A DNA stretch of 61,352 nt from Acidobacteriota bacterium. Lineage in GTDB: Bacteria > Acidobacteriota > Terriglobia > Acidiferrales > UBA7541. A program made the translations under genes and the position numbers. Below are positions 1 to 9,952 of the stretch, one piece after another. Position 1 is the first letter of the stretch, and each line of letters starts with the position of its first letter. The notes beneath the pieces are model-generated. The model was not told the DNA's origin. It made no database searches and worked only from the letters and a program-made list of their open reading frames with translations. The DNA lies in NCBI GenBank assembly GCA_003223245.1, contig QHYI01000157.1:1-61352 (forward strand), given 5' to 3'.

Positions 1-2343
1 AATCTCGGTTCTCCGTTGACCGCTCCGCTTGGCATGCGGGATGCCGGTTACCAGAGCAACGTAAACCCCGGAACTGGCGGCAACGGCTCTGGAGGCGCTA
101 ACAACCTGGGAACCACTCCGGACATCGCCTTTTATACGGGCATTCTTAACCCCACTAACAGCGACCACAAGCAGTACAACGGTCGGCTGGACTTTAATGT
201 CACCAGCAAGGATCTGGTTGCTTTTAGCATTTACTACGTCCCGAACTCCTCTACTTCCATAAACGGGAACGGCGATCGCCTGATGAACAATTTCAACACT
301 ACCTCCATCAACGAGGCAGAAACCGCGATTTGGGACCACACCTTCGGCTCCACACTAATCAATGAAGCACGCGTGAACGCCGCAGGCTGGAGGCAAAAGG
401 ATCTAGCCAGTAACCCCAACGCGCCTTGGGGACTCCCGCAAATTAGCTTCAACGGCACAGGCAGCATCTCCGTCAACGGTTTTGGACTCAGTTCGTTCAA
501 CGGCTTCGATCAGTGGACCTACGCCGGGAAGGATGTCCTTACCAAAATTCACGGCGCGCACACCATGAAGATGGGCGGGGAGTTTACCCGGCTGCTTTCC
601 GTTGACGCTCCCTTCTGGGCCGACCGTCCAAGCTATACGTTTAACAACATCTGGGACTTTCTCAACGATGCGCCGATACAGGAGAGCGCACAGTCTGATC
701 CCAAAACAGGTGCTCCTTCCGCTCTCCGTAAGGACGTACGAGACAATATCGTGGCTTTCTTCTTTCAGGACGACTACAAGCTGAGGCCTAATCTGACCGT
801 GACTGCCGGCTTGCGCTGGGAGTACTTTGGGCCAATTTCAGAGAAGAATGGCAAACTCGCCACCCTAGTTTATGGCAGCAGGGCGAGCTTTCTTTCCAAC
901 ATGAGCGTTCGGACAGGCGGCACCCAGTTCAACGCGCAGAAAGCCAACTTCGGGCCGCAACTCGGCTTTGCTTGGAGTCCGAGGCAGCTCGCCGGCCACG
1001 ACTTTGGCAGCCGCCTCGTTTTTCGCGGGGGCTTCGGGATGGCCTACAATGGTGTCGTTCAGTCTAACACCTTGGACGTGCGTTTTAATCCACCCTTTGT
1101 AGATAATAATCCGACCTTTTCGTGCCCAACGGGGCAGTTGAATACGACGAAATGTCAGCTCCTTTACATCAACAGCTTCCCTTCGAACATCAATTCGCCC
1201 ACTGGCTATGCGTCCAATCCCAATGCCATTGTCACGTTTGCCGGCAACAATCTGCCAACCACCTGCTGCGTTGACTTGACTGGCTTCCCGACCAACGAAC
1301 CCACGACTTACACATATCACTACACGCTCGGTGGCGAGTACGATTTGGGCCACAAGTGGGTGGCATCGGCCGGCTACCAGGGCAGTACGACTCGTCATCT
1401 CACCGAGCACTACAACCTGTACGACGTAACCGCCGCCTCAAACTTGGCCTTCAATCCCTTTGTCCACGGCGTGATTTACTATGCAAACGATGGCGACGCG
1501 CGCTTTAGCGCGCTCCTCTTGGAATTAAAACATGCGTTCAGCCAGTCCTTCTCCTTGGACACCCAGTATCGGCTGAGCCACACAATGGATTCCGGCTCGA
1601 ACGCCTATCAAGGCGGCTTTTACCAATGGAACCTGGCGACTGGCTTCGCCACATCGGACTATGATGTCCGCCACGCGTTCAAAGTCTTCGGCGTGTGGTC
1701 CCCCACAATCTTCAAGGGTGCCCACGACTGGAGGGAAAAGACCATTGGCGGTTGGAGTGTGTCCGGAATTCTAAACGCCCACACCGGCTTCCCTTGGTCT
1801 CCAAAGTACACCCTAGGCGAAATCTCCAACGGCTTTGATCCGGTCTTTAACTTCGGACAGTTCGCGGGCGGCTCCTCAGGTGACAGTGGGAACGACGCTT
1901 ACCTCCCCGCTAAATACGCGGGTGGTTTCACCCAAAATTTCCGCAGCAATGGCACCGTCAACGCCACTACGCTCTTTACGCCCCCTACGATTACTCCGGG
2001 CACGCTCTTCACGTGCCTCTTCCCGAATCCGCCAGTGGCACAGTGTCCGAGCGGCCAACAGCCACTTGGGCCCCTGCCGACGCCCCCGGGAATTGCGCGC
2101 AACTCCTTCACCGGCCCGGGCTACTTCGGCGTCGACGCCACACTCAGCAAGTCGTTTGGCTTGCCCAACATGAAAGTCATTGGCGAAAACGGCAGAATTG
2201 AATTCCGTATGAATTTCTACAACTTGTTCAACAAGCTGAATTTAACCAATCTTCAAACAGACATTATGAACGCCCATTTTGGTGAAGCTCAGAACGCGCT
2301 GGGCGCCCGCGTCGTCGAAATGCAAGCGCGGTTTAGCTTCTAA
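1..2343 (+). CDS. TonB-dependent receptor, Oar-like, C-terminal part (partial at window start)
   Basis: The reading frame is open from base 1, so the 5' end lies outside the window. The visible 780 or so residues are beta-barrel sequence rich in aromatic/Gly/Asn strands. Recognisable outer-membrane barrel phrases are FFFQDDYKLRPNLTVTAGLR near residue 260 and FRMNFYNLFNKLNLTN near the end, and the protein ends in Phe (ARFSF), as outer-membrane barrels do. This is the pattern of acidobacterial TonB-dependent/Oar-like receptors, whose N-terminal carboxypeptidase-regulatory-like and plug domains would be upstream. The likely role is uptake or surface binding of a large substrate across the outer membrane; the ligand is unknown. 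The TPR gene follows after about 120 bp. Confidence 0.85.
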   Translation, partial: NLGSPLTAPLGMRDAGYQSNVNPGTGGNGSGGANNLGTTPDIAFYTGILNPTNSDHKQYNGRLDFNVTSKDLVAFSIYYVPNSSTSINGNGDRLMNNFNTTSINEAETAIWDHTFGSTLINEARVNAAGWRQKDLASNPNAPWGLPQISFNGTGSISVNGFGLSSFNGFDQWTYAGKDVLTKIHGAHTMKMGGEFTRLLSVDAPFWADRPSYTFNNIWDFLNDAPIQESAQSDPKTGAPSALRKDVRDNIVAFFFQDDYKLRPNLTVTAGLRWEYFGPISEKNGKLATLVYGSRASFLSNMSVRTGGTQFNAQKANFGPQLGFAWSPRQLAGHDFGSRLVFRGGFGMAYNGVVQSNTLDVRFNPPFVDNNPTFSCPTGQLNTTKCQLLYINSFPSNINSPTGYASNPNAIVTFAGNNLPTTCCVDLTGFPTNEPTTYTYHYTLGGEYDLGHKWVASAGYQGSTTRHLTEHYNLYDVTAASNLAFNPFVHGVIYYANDGDARFSALLLELKHAFSQSFSLDTQYRLSHTMDSGSNAYQGGFYQWNLATGFATSDYDVRHAFKVFGVWSPTIFKGAHDWREKTIGGWSVSGILNAHTGFPWSPKYTLGEISNGFDPVFNFGQFAGGSSGDSGNDAYLPAKYAGGFTQNFRSNGTVNATTLFTPPTITPGTLFTCLFPNPPVAQCPSGQQPLGPLPTPPGIARNSFTGPGYFGVDATLSKSFGLPNMKVIGENGRIEFRMNFYNLFNKLNLTNLQTDIMNAHFGEAQNALGARVVEMQARFSF

Positions 2344-2466
2344 CTCTTTCCAACGGCGCGTCGCATCGCGCCCGCATCACGAAATGCAGGAAGGCTGCCA
2401 ACGAGTTTTCCCTACCCCGGGAAGCTGACTCGCTGGCAGCTTTCGATTTAAACTATTTGCGCGCTC

Positions 2467-3744
2467 ATGTTTTCCTTCTATCTTCGGTTCTTTAGCCATC
2501 GAATGAAAAGTACGTTAGGCAACCTTAACTTGCCGTTCCGAGGAGCACAGCGACGAGGAATCTCCTTTGCCCTGCTTTGTTTGCAATTACTTCCCTTCGG
2601 CAGCGTATCAGGGCAAACCCGCCCGGCTTCTTCGAGCTTTGCGTCGCTTTCCCAGCGCGCTGCACAAGCCCGTGACGCCAACCGCCTTGACGAAGCGGCG
2701 ATTCTTTACACTAAAGCATTGGCGCTGCGCCCAAAATGGACCGAAGGTTGGTGGTCGCTGGGCACTCTCGAGTATGACCAGGACCATTACGCCAAGGCGG
2801 CATTGGACTTCAAAAGGCTGATCGCCCTGGATCCGGCAAACGGCACCGCGCACGCCATGTTAGGCTTGTGCCAATTCGAGTTGCGCCAGGATGAACCGGC
2901 CCTAAAGAATTTGCTAAAGGCCGAACAACTGGGCGTTATCAAAAACGAGGAATTGCGCCATGTCGCTCTCTATCACATGGGGATATTGGAGTTGCGCACG
3001 CGAAAATTCGGCGATGCCAAGGAAACGCTGGATCAATTAGCGAAACTCGGGGTCAGGTCCAAGGAATTAACCACTGCGCTCGGTCTCGCCGCCCTCCTAA
3101 TCACGCCTAAGGAAGCTCCTCCTGAAGGCACTCCGGGGAGTAGAGTGATCGACCGGACCGGAGAAGCTGAAGCGCTACTGGCGGCTAAGGATTACGATCA
3201 GGCAAAGCAGGCTTATGTTCAGCTGACTGCGGAATACCCCGCCTATCCAAATTTGCATTTCGCCTTCGGTAGATTGTTGCTGGAAACCAATGAGACTGAC
3301 GCTGCCGTCGAGCAATTTCAACTCGAATTGAAGCGCGATCCCCAAAACGTAAGTTCGCTTCTCGAGATTGCGGCTGTGCGCTACCAGGTCGACTCGCTGG
3401 AAGCCTTGCCTTATGCGGAGAAAGCGCTGAAACTGGCGCCACGGCTCCCGTTCACGCACTACCTGGTGGGATTGTTGCGCCTGGACACAGGAAATCCGGC
3501 AGGCGCTATTCCAGAGCTGGAAATCGCTCAGAAGGCGTTTCCAAGCGAGTCCAGAATTTACTTCTCCCTGGGAAACGCCTATGCGCGGACCGGCAACAAA
3601 GCGGAGGCAGCGAAAGCTCGCGCAGAATTTACACGCTTGCATGCGAAGGAAAGAGAACGGGCGGCAACCTTGTATAGTGATCGGCCGCCTGGCCTTGCGG
3701 AAGGGCAATTGCAAATCCTCGGCAAAGGCAACCCGCAGCCGTGA
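2467..3744 (+). CDS. Exported tetratricopeptide-repeat protein
   Basis: 425 residues. The N-terminus has a basic stretch and a hydrophobic segment (ISFALLCLQLLPFGSVSG), read as a signal peptide with a site near SGQ. From about residue 45 to 415 there are repeated TPR-like helical pairs, for example LDEAAILYTKALALRPKW, YAKAALDFKRLIALDPAN and TDAAVEQFQLELKRDPQN. TPR arrays are protein-binding scaffolds; no catalytic motif is visible. The stop codon overlaps the GTG start of the next gene (GTGA at 3741-3744), so the two are translationally coupled. TPR plus CRTAC1 pairs are frequent in Acidobacteriota. An alternative in-frame start is the ATG at 2503. Confidence 0.8.
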   Translation: MFSFYLRFFSHRMKSTLGNLNLPFRGAQRRGISFALLCLQLLPFGSVSGQTRPASSSFASLSQRAAQARDANRLDEAAILYTKALALRPKWTEGWWSLGTLEYDQDHYAKAALDFKRLIALDPANGTAHAMLGLCQFELRQDEPALKNLLKAEQLGVIKNEELRHVALYHMGILELRTRKFGDAKETLDQLAKLGVRSKELTTALGLAALLITPKEAPPEGTPGSRVIDRTGEAEALLAAKDYDQAKQAYVQLTAEYPAYPNLHFAFGRLLLETNETDAAVEQFQLELKRDPQNVSSLLEIAAVRYQVDSLEALPYAEKALKLAPRLPFTHYLVGLLRLDTGNPAGAIPELEIAQKAFPSESRIYFSLGNAYARTGNKAEAAKARAEFTRLHAKERERAATLYSDRPPGLAEGQLQILGKGNPQP

Positions 3745-5522
3745 TACTGCCTCTCGCCTCCCTTTTTCCTCGCGGCGACAAAAAGGCCACGTCTGGCTTC
3801 ACGCGGCGGGATTTCCTGCAAGCCCTGAGCGCCAGCCTGTATTTGTACGGCTCGAAGCCCCTGTTGCATGTGCCACTCTTCCTGGCACCGCCTACTGCAA
3901 AAAGAAACTCTCCTGCGCAACCATCGCAGGCGCTATTCGAGGAGATTCCGGCGGGCAAAAGCGGCATCATCTGGCAGCACGTGAACGGCCGCTCCGCCGA
4001 GTACTACTTGCCGGAAACTACCGGAGCAGGCTGCGCGTTCCTCGACTATGACAATGATGGTTGGATGGACATTTACTTGGTGAACAGCGGCAAATGTGAC
4101 TTTTACGATCCGAAACCTCCTCTTCGCAATGCCTTGTACAAAAACAATCGCGACGGGACGTTCACCGACGTAACAGAACAAGCCGGTGTCGCTGGTGGCG
4201 GGTACGGGATGGGCGTGGCTGTTGGTGATTACAACGGGGACGGCTTCCCCGATTTGTATGTCACCCAATACGAGCGTTGCATTTTGTACCGAAACAATGG
4301 CGACGGCACTTTCTCGGACGTTACAGAAAAGGCAGGTGTAGCCGCGCCCGGCTGGGCTTCCAGCGCCGTCTGGTTTGATTACGACAATGACGGCAAGCTG
4401 GATCTTTTTGTTTGCCGCTTTGGCAACTCCGGCAAATCGGAAAACAAGTACTGCGAGAACGCGCAAACGGGTGAGCGTTCCTACTGCATACCGACTGTAT
4501 ATCCGCGAGTACGCAGCTGGCTTTTCCACAACAATGGGGACGGAACGTTCAAGGACGTCTCCGAAGAATCTGGAATCGCTAAGTCGCTGGGCAAGGCCTG
4601 GGGCGCGGTCGCCACGGACATCAACAACGATGGCTGGATGGACCTTTTCGTAGCCAACGACACGGTCGAGAATTTTCTGTTTCTCAACAAGAAGAATGGA
4701 GAATTTGCTGAGATCGGTTTGGATTCCGGTGTCGCCTTCAGCCAGGAAGGGCGGCCACGCTCCGGAATGGGTGTGGACTCCGCCGACTTTGACCAGGATG
4801 GCTGGCAGGACCTGTTTGTCACCAACGTGGACCACGAAATGTATTCCATCTACAAGAACAACCACGACCTAACGTTCGATGACACTACGGGACCGATGGG
4901 CATCGGCCGGGTCACCCGTTTGATGAGCGGCTGGGGAGTGAAATTCTTCGATTACGACAATGACGGCAACCTCGACCTCTTCGTCGTGAACGGCCATCCC
5001 GACGACAAGGTCGAACAGCATCTGAGCCACGTGATGTACAAAGAGCCTTTGCTCCTGTTTCACAACACAGGACATGGATTTCAGAATGTCAGCGCTTCCG
5101 CAGGCCCCGCGTTTGCAGAGACCCTTGCGGGGCGAGGCCTCGCAATCGGCGATTTTGATAACGACGGCGCCATCGATGCGCTGGTCACTGCCAATGGCGG
5201 CGCGCCGCTCTTGCTGAAGAATATCGCTGCGCAGGACAACCACTGGCTGGGTGTGCGCCTCATCGGCAGGAAGGCAAATCCGGACGCTATTGGTGCTCGC
5301 ATTACCTGGCAGGCTGGCGACTTGAAGCGAACGAGGCTAAAAGTTGGCGGCGGCAGCTATCTTTCCTCGCACGATCCTCGTGAGGTCCTGGGCATCGGCT
5401 CACGGACCAGAATTGACAGGCTGGAGATTCATTGGCCTCAACCCAGCGGTCGCATCGAGACCTTCACCGACCTCCCTATCGATCGCTACATTACCATCGT
5501 CGAAGGCTCCGGCATCAAGTAG
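3741..5522 (+). CDS. CRTAC1-family protein with FG-GAP/VCBS repeats and ASPIC/UnbV domain
   Basis: 593 residues from a GTG start that overlaps the preceding stop. The N-terminus carries a Tat-like signal (TRRDFLQALSASLYL), so it is probably exported folded. At least seven calcium-loop FG-GAP repeats follow, with the pattern DxDxDGxxD: DYDNDGWMDIYLVN, DYNGDGFPDLYVTQ, DYDNDGKLDLFVC, DINNDGWMDLFVAND, DFDQDGWQDLFVTN, DYDNDGNLDLFVVNG and DFDNDGAIDALVTANG. These predict a beta-propeller like that of integrin alpha chains. The last 100 residues (from NHWLGVRLIGRK) match the ASPIC/UnbV domain. The biochemical role of these proteins is unsettled; surface adhesion or assembly is usually proposed. Confidence 0.87.
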   Translation: MILPLASLFPRGDKKATSGFTRRDFLQALSASLYLYGSKPLLHVPLFLAPPTAKRNSPAQPSQALFEEIPAGKSGIIWQHVNGRSAEYYLPETTGAGCAFLDYDNDGWMDIYLVNSGKCDFYDPKPPLRNALYKNNRDGTFTDVTEQAGVAGGGYGMGVAVGDYNGDGFPDLYVTQYERCILYRNNGDGTFSDVTEKAGVAAPGWASSAVWFDYDNDGKLDLFVCRFGNSGKSENKYCENAQTGERSYCIPTVYPRVRSWLFHNNGDGTFKDVSEESGIAKSLGKAWGAVATDINNDGWMDLFVANDTVENFLFLNKKNGEFAEIGLDSGVAFSQEGRPRSGMGVDSADFDQDGWQDLFVTNVDHEMYSIYKNNHDLTFDDTTGPMGIGRVTRLMSGWGVKFFDYDNDGNLDLFVVNGHPDDKVEQHLSHVMYKEPLLLFHNTGHGFQNVSASAGPAFAETLAGRGLAIGDFDNDGAIDALVTANGGAPLLLKNIAAQDNHWLGVRLIGRKANPDAIGARITWQAGDLKRTRLKVGGGSYLSSHDPREVLGIGSRTRIDRLEIHWPQPSGRIETFTDLPIDRYITIVEGSGIK

Positions 5523-5869
5523 TGTGCCCAAACATCAATACAAATCAATACGCCTTTGACGGCCGGAGGCTTCTATAATGTACTGATTAAACAAATATGG
5601 TGCGGAGAATAAAAGAGGGCTCGGCAAAAAGGCGACGTTCTTGAGCGTAGCTGTAACTTCCTTAGAACCAACACTTGTGAGACCGCTCGGAACTGCTCTC
5701 TAAAGTGCTTAAGTGGAACTTAGCCAAGCAGCTAGTCGTTTAGAATAATCAGTTACAAAAAGCAGGGGAGGGGGGCAGCTGGGATAGTCAAGCTAAGCTG
5801 ACCCGAATCAAGCTTTGCGGTTAGCCCGGTTGGAAGTCGGCGAGTTGCATCGCGGTTTGCAGCGTGGCA
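5523..5869. other. Intergenic stretch between convergent genes
   Basis: About 350 bp between the ends of the CRTAC1 gene (plus) and the GH144-like gene (minus). It is more AT-rich than its flanks. I see no convincing ORF, no RNA gene and no clear intrinsic terminator hairpin with a T tract. A G-run lies near 5765-5777. Confidence 0.5.
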
Positions 5870-7252
5870 TCAAGTTGCTGGCTGTGATGGCGTTTGAGGA
5901 TTCTCAGGATGAAAGCCGGCGCGGGCCATTCCGCGTTTTACGTTTTCGTCCTTCATGAACTGCTCCCACACGAAGCCGCTGCGATGATTTTCCGCCATCA
6001 GCATGGTGATGCCGAGGTCGAGGCCGAGCACGTCGCTGTCGTACCAGTTCGTAAGCGGATTGAACGCATCGCGGAAACTGTACTTCGTCCAAACTTTTTC
6101 GCGATAAGGCCCGCGAAGATTGCGCAGCACGCGGATGCAGTCGTCGAAGAGAAACGCGAGCGAACCGCCCGTGGCGCAGGGAACGATGCTGCCATCGACC
6201 GGACCAATCGGGCCGCCCTGCGCGTTCGGGCCGCCCCACGCCGTGTACCCCTTAGCGTAATCGGACGCGCTGATGCCCCAAAGATTTTCGCTGTAGTCGG
6301 GAAAGCGGTCGCGGAGCGAAAGACAAAACAATTTGTGCGCTTTCGTCGCTTTGACGGAATTTTCAAAATAGTTGGCGTAGGCGTCGCGCTTGTTGCGGAC
6401 ATCAAACCAGGCGTGCGAATACTGATGCGTGAAAATCGGATCATTTCCGGAAATGTATTCAATTCCCCGATACGTGATCTTCGGGCGCGTCCAAGCATCC
6501 CAGCAACTGGCATCCACCGGATGCGTCGGCGAACCAATGGCCAGCAAATAAATCATCATCAGCTCGCAGTAGTGTTCCCAGCGCGCGCTCAAAAAACCGG
6601 ATTCGGGATGCCAGCCCATGGAAAACGTTTTGCCGCCATTGAGCATCCAACGCCAATCCACGCGGTGATAAATTGTCGTGGCAAGATCCTGGATTTCCTG
6701 ATCGGCAAAATATTGCCGCGCGGCAAGAACACCGCAAAGGAGAATCGACGAATCGATGGACGAAAGTTCGCACTTGGCCCAGCGTTCGCCGGTTTCCATG
6801 TGGATGAAATGGAAGAAGAATCCGTGCTCGTTGTGCAAGTCATCGGCGAGGAAACGCAACGTAAGGCGAACGCGCTCGACAATTTCCGTAGACTTCCGGT
6901 AGCCGCGATGGTCACCGATACAAAGACCAGTCAAGCCAAAACCGGTGGCGGCGATGCTCGACATGGTGTGCGAATCATTGCCATCCGCAGCGGCGCGGTC
7001 TTTTACCTGGCCGGTTTTCGCGCTGGCTTCGTTCCAGAAAAAATCAAAACTGGCGCGCTGAATTTCATCGAGCAATTGCTCATCGCTTCCCTCGTAAGGC
7101 GGACCGTTAGGCGCCACAAACGACGAAGAAGCGTGCTTCTGGCAACTGGCGAGTGCCATTAGCGGAGATGCCAAAAGAGCCATTCCACCGATGCGCAGCA
7201 CTTCCCTTCTACGGAGAAATTCTCTTCGGCTTAGAAGGTCGATATGAGTCAT
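5870..7252 (-). CDS. Glucoamylase-family (PF10091/GH144-like) lipoprotein, probable endo-beta-1,2-glucanase
   Basis: 460 residues. The N-terminus has twin Arg pairs, then a hydrophobic stretch ending in the lipobox-like LMALASC, so a lipoprotein is likely. The body shows the glycoamylase/GH144 pattern: QRASFDFFWNEASAKTGQVK at the start, then MSSIAATGFGLTGLCIG, MGWHPESGFLSARWEHYCEL and WGISASDYAKGYTAWGGP. Characterised GH144 members hydrolyse beta-1,2-glucan (sophoro-oligosaccharides). A GH3 beta-glucosidase gene lies 26 bp upstream in the same orientation, which fits extracellular cleavage followed by oligosaccharide trimming. The exact linkage specificity is inferred from the family and context only. 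Confidence 0.78.
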   Translation of the reverse strand: MTHIDLLSRREFLRRREVLRIGGMALLASPLMALASCQKHASSSFVAPNGPPYEGSDEQLLDEIQRASFDFFWNEASAKTGQVKDRAAADGNDSHTMSSIAATGFGLTGLCIGDHRGYRKSTEIVERVRLTLRFLADDLHNEHGFFFHFIHMETGERWAKCELSSIDSSILLCGVLAARQYFADQEIQDLATTIYHRVDWRWMLNGGKTFSMGWHPESGFLSARWEHYCELMMIYLLAIGSPTHPVDASCWDAWTRPKITYRGIEYISGNDPIFTHQYSHAWFDVRNKRDAYANYFENSVKATKAHKLFCLSLRDRFPDYSENLWGISASDYAKGYTAWGGPNAQGGPIGPVDGSIVPCATGGSLAFLFDDCIRVLRNLRGPYREKVWTKYSFRDAFNPLTNWYDSDVLGLDLGITMLMAENHRSGFVWEQFMKDENVKRGMARAGFHPENPQTPSQPAT

Positions 7253-7278
7253 GGTTTGTCTGATTCTTGGCGGCCAGC

Positions 7279-9633
7279 TTACTTTGTGATTTCCAGCGTG
7301 GCCTGCAGGCCCTGACTTGAATCAGGTGCGATCCACACCGTGACTTTGGCCGGCTCGACGGCGAACTTCTGCTGATCATTCCAAATGGCGAATGTATTCG
7401 CGCCCAGCAGAAACGTCACTTTTCTGGTTTCTCCGGGAGCAAGCGTAATGCGTTGAAATTTGGTCAGCGCGCGAACGGGCTGAGCGGTGCTCGTTCCTTG
7501 GAAACGAAGATAGCATTGTACCGTTTCAATGCCCGGGTGCGTTCCGGTGTTGGTGACATCGGCGCTCGCGCTCAAGACCGCGCTTTGTTTCTGTTCGCGA
7601 GCCTGCAAGTCTTCATTCAGGCTCTTGGCGTTAATTTTCGTCTTGTCGACGTGGAGATTTCCGTAGCGGAAGCTCGTGTAGGATAGGCCGAAGCCAAAAG
7701 GAAACTGCGCGCTGTTCTGTTCATCGATGTAGCGCGAAACGTATTTTTCCTGACCGTTGCGAGGCGGCCGAGTAAGGTCAATCTTCCCGGCAGGGCGGCC
7801 GGTGTTTAGGGCGTCGTAATACAAAGGCTCTTGCCCGACGCTACGCGGCCAACTCACCACGAGCCTTCCGCTCGGATTGGCCTCGCCAAAGAGAGTTCGC
7901 ACAAGCGCGGGGCCAGCTTGAACACCGGGAAACCAGACGGCCATTGCTGCAGGCACATGCTCAAAGGCCCAGGGAAGCGTCAGCGGGCGGCCGCTGAAGA
8001 TGAGGAGGACCACAGGCTTTCCCGTGGCGACGACTTTCTCGAGGAGCTCTTCCTGCCTGCCCGGCAGGCCCAGAAATGCGCGCGAGGCCGCTTCGCCGGT
8101 CATCTCCGGCCCATTTTCCCCGAGCGCCAGGATGGCAACGTCGGATTGCTCGGCCGCTTTAACGGCTTCCTCCAATTGAGAGTCGGAACCACCGAGGAAT
8201 TCCGATCCTTTGGCGTAATGAACGTTTTGAGCTCCGACTTTTGTAGTGAGCGCTGCGCGTAGCGTGATGACATCTGCGGGATGACCCTGCCCTGCCCAGG
8301 AACCCAGCATGTTTGCTCGGTCGGCGGCCAGCGGCCCAACGAGCGCGAAAGTTTTGGCGTTGCCGGGCAGGGGCAGGAGCGGGCTGCCTCCGACACCAGC
8401 ATTCTTGAGCAGCACAAAGGACTCTTCGGCAGCGGTTCGCGCCAGCGTGATGCTCTCCGGCTGAAGCATGGCGCCGGCCTCTTTCGATTCGTCCGTGTAC
8501 GGATGCTCGAAGAGGCCAAGCGCGAACTTCACGCGAAGAACACGGCGAACGGCTTCGTCGACGGCAGCTTCGGGAACCTCGCCGGAGCGCACGAGTTGAG
8601 CCAAGTGGTCATGGTAGAGGCTACTAACCATGTCCATATCCACACCGGCCAGAAAAGCTTTGCGCGCTGCCGTCGCCCCATCGTTGGCGGTGCCGTGGTT
8701 CATGAGTTCGGCGAGGGCGGTGTAGTCGCTGTCTACGATGCCCTGAAATCCCCACTCTTTCCTAAGGATTTGCGTCAGCGTGAAGAGATTGGCAGAGGAA
8801 GGCACGGCGTTCAGTGAATTGAACGCGCTCATAATTGTTGCTGCACCTTCTTCGATCGCTGCGTAGAAGGGCGGCAAATAGAATTGCCGCAAGGTATGCT
8901 CGGAAATCTCTGTGGAATTATAGTCGCGCCCACCTTCCGCCGCGCCGTAACCCACAAAGTGCTTTGCACAAGCCGCGATGCTGTCGGGCGCATCCAGGCT
9001 TGTTCCCTGGTAACCGCGCACGTAGGCGCGGGCCATCATTGAACCTAGAAACGGATCTTCGCCGGCGCCTTCGGCCATTCTGCCCCAGCGCGCGTCCCTG
9101 GCAATGTCGACCATGGGAGAAAAGGTCCAGCGGATGCCGCTGGCAGAAGCTTCGCGCGCAGCGACGCGAGCGGCTTGTTGCACTAAGTCGGTATCCCAAG
9201 TGGAAGCCAGCCCCAAGGGGATGGGGAATTCCGTGCGAAAACCGTGTATTACGTCCAGACCAAAGAGAAGAGGAATGTGCAGACGCGACTGTTCCACGGC
9301 AATGTGCTGAAAAGCATTGACCTGGCGGGCGGCGGTGATATTGAAGAGGGCGCCCACCTCGCCCTTGTGGATCATATCGTCATAATCGGTGCGGCCAGTC
9401 CCCGGCCCTGTAGGCTGGCCTGCAGAGTATTGAACCAATTGGCCGACTTTTTCCTCAAGGGTCATTTTCCGGAGGAGGTCGTCGATTGCCTTTTCGTTGC
9501 TGGAATCGGAAAAGCTTGCACGGGCTGCCGCGGCCCCGGGAGTCTTCTCTGATGAAGGAGCCGAAGAGGGTGCGAGCGGGAAAAACAAGAGGACGAGAGC
9601 TAGGACGGCCGAGCGATCGAGCAGACATTTCAC
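7279..9633 (-). CDS. Glycoside hydrolase family 3 beta-glucosidase (BglX-like), exported
   Basis: 784 residues with an N-terminal signal peptide (AVLALVLLFFPLAPSSA). The GH3 N-terminal barrel spans roughly residues 45-370, with KHFVGYGAAEGGRDYN and the nucleophile region GIVDSDYTALAEL, where the Asp of SDY is the expected catalytic base donor. The alpha/beta sandwich spans about 400-620 (AILALGENGPEMTGE), followed by a C-terminal fibronectin-III-like domain (YPxx-type ending FPFGFGLSYTSFRYGNL). It is expected to release glucose from beta-gluco-oligosaccharides in the periplasm. It is the first gene of a two-gene minus-strand operon with the GH144-like gene and is divergent from lacI, whose product is the likely repressor. 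Confidence 0.88.
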   Translation of the reverse strand: MKCLLDRSAVLALVLLFFPLAPSSAPSSEKTPGAAAARASFSDSSNEKAIDDLLRKMTLEEKVGQLVQYSAGQPTGPGTGRTDYDDMIHKGEVGALFNITAARQVNAFQHIAVEQSRLHIPLLFGLDVIHGFRTEFPIPLGLASTWDTDLVQQAARVAAREASASGIRWTFSPMVDIARDARWGRMAEGAGEDPFLGSMMARAYVRGYQGTSLDAPDSIAACAKHFVGYGAAEGGRDYNSTEISEHTLRQFYLPPFYAAIEEGAATIMSAFNSLNAVPSSANLFTLTQILRKEWGFQGIVDSDYTALAELMNHGTANDGATAARKAFLAGVDMDMVSSLYHDHLAQLVRSGEVPEAAVDEAVRRVLRVKFALGLFEHPYTDESKEAGAMLQPESITLARTAAEESFVLLKNAGVGGSPLLPLPGNAKTFALVGPLAADRANMLGSWAGQGHPADVITLRAALTTKVGAQNVHYAKGSEFLGGSDSQLEEAVKAAEQSDVAILALGENGPEMTGEAASRAFLGLPGRQEELLEKVVATGKPVVLLIFSGRPLTLPWAFEHVPAAMAVWFPGVQAGPALVRTLFGEANPSGRLVVSWPRSVGQEPLYYDALNTGRPAGKIDLTRPPRNGQEKYVSRYIDEQNSAQFPFGFGLSYTSFRYGNLHVDKTKINAKSLNEDLQAREQKQSAVLSASADVTNTGTHPGIETVQCYLRFQGTSTAQPVRALTKFQRITLAPGETRKVTFLLGANTFAIWNDQQKFAVEPAKVTVWIAPDSSQGLQATLEITK

Positions 9634-9952
9634 GTTACAGACGCTCCTTGAGCAGAAAAGGGGCCCGGAAACCTAGTGCGCGAGTTATATCAAATTCCTT
9701 TCAAATTGATTAACACACCGCTACAGCAAGGACCTACCGGACCATCTAACCCCGGGCCTCGAAAACCGAGTGCCTGGCACACCCGGTTGCCAGCTGCGCA
9801 CTGAGCTCTCCGTCTCCGGCAAGGCAGTAGCATACTAAACCGATTTATTAGCGGTTACAAGGGATGCAGGCAGGAACGGGTATATTTTTCTCGTTACGAT
9901 TCGGCTTGTGGAAGCTTAAACAAATGTGGGAAACTAGGCGCACAAAATCGTT
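9634..9952. promoter_or_regulatory. Divergent control region between GH3 and lacI genes
   Basis: About 320 bp separating divergent genes. A direct repeat TCAAATT occurs at 9690-9696 and 9701-9707, one helical turn (11 bp) apart. A short dyad AACCG/CGGTT lies at 9838-9842 and 9852-9856. Either could be an operator, but neither matches the classic LacI-family central-CG palindrome. No ORF is credible here. I could not place a convincing sigma-70 promoter. Confidence 0.3.

Noticed and set aside
3933-4865. 310-codon minus-strand frame
   Set aside because: It is antisense to the FG-GAP repeats; the repeated DxDxDG codons give an open mirror frame. It has no ribosome site or family similarity.
5894-7162. 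422-codon plus-strand frame
   Set aside because: It is the mirror of the GH144-like gene, whose motifs and lipobox are clear; the composition is that of a GC-rich antisense shadow.
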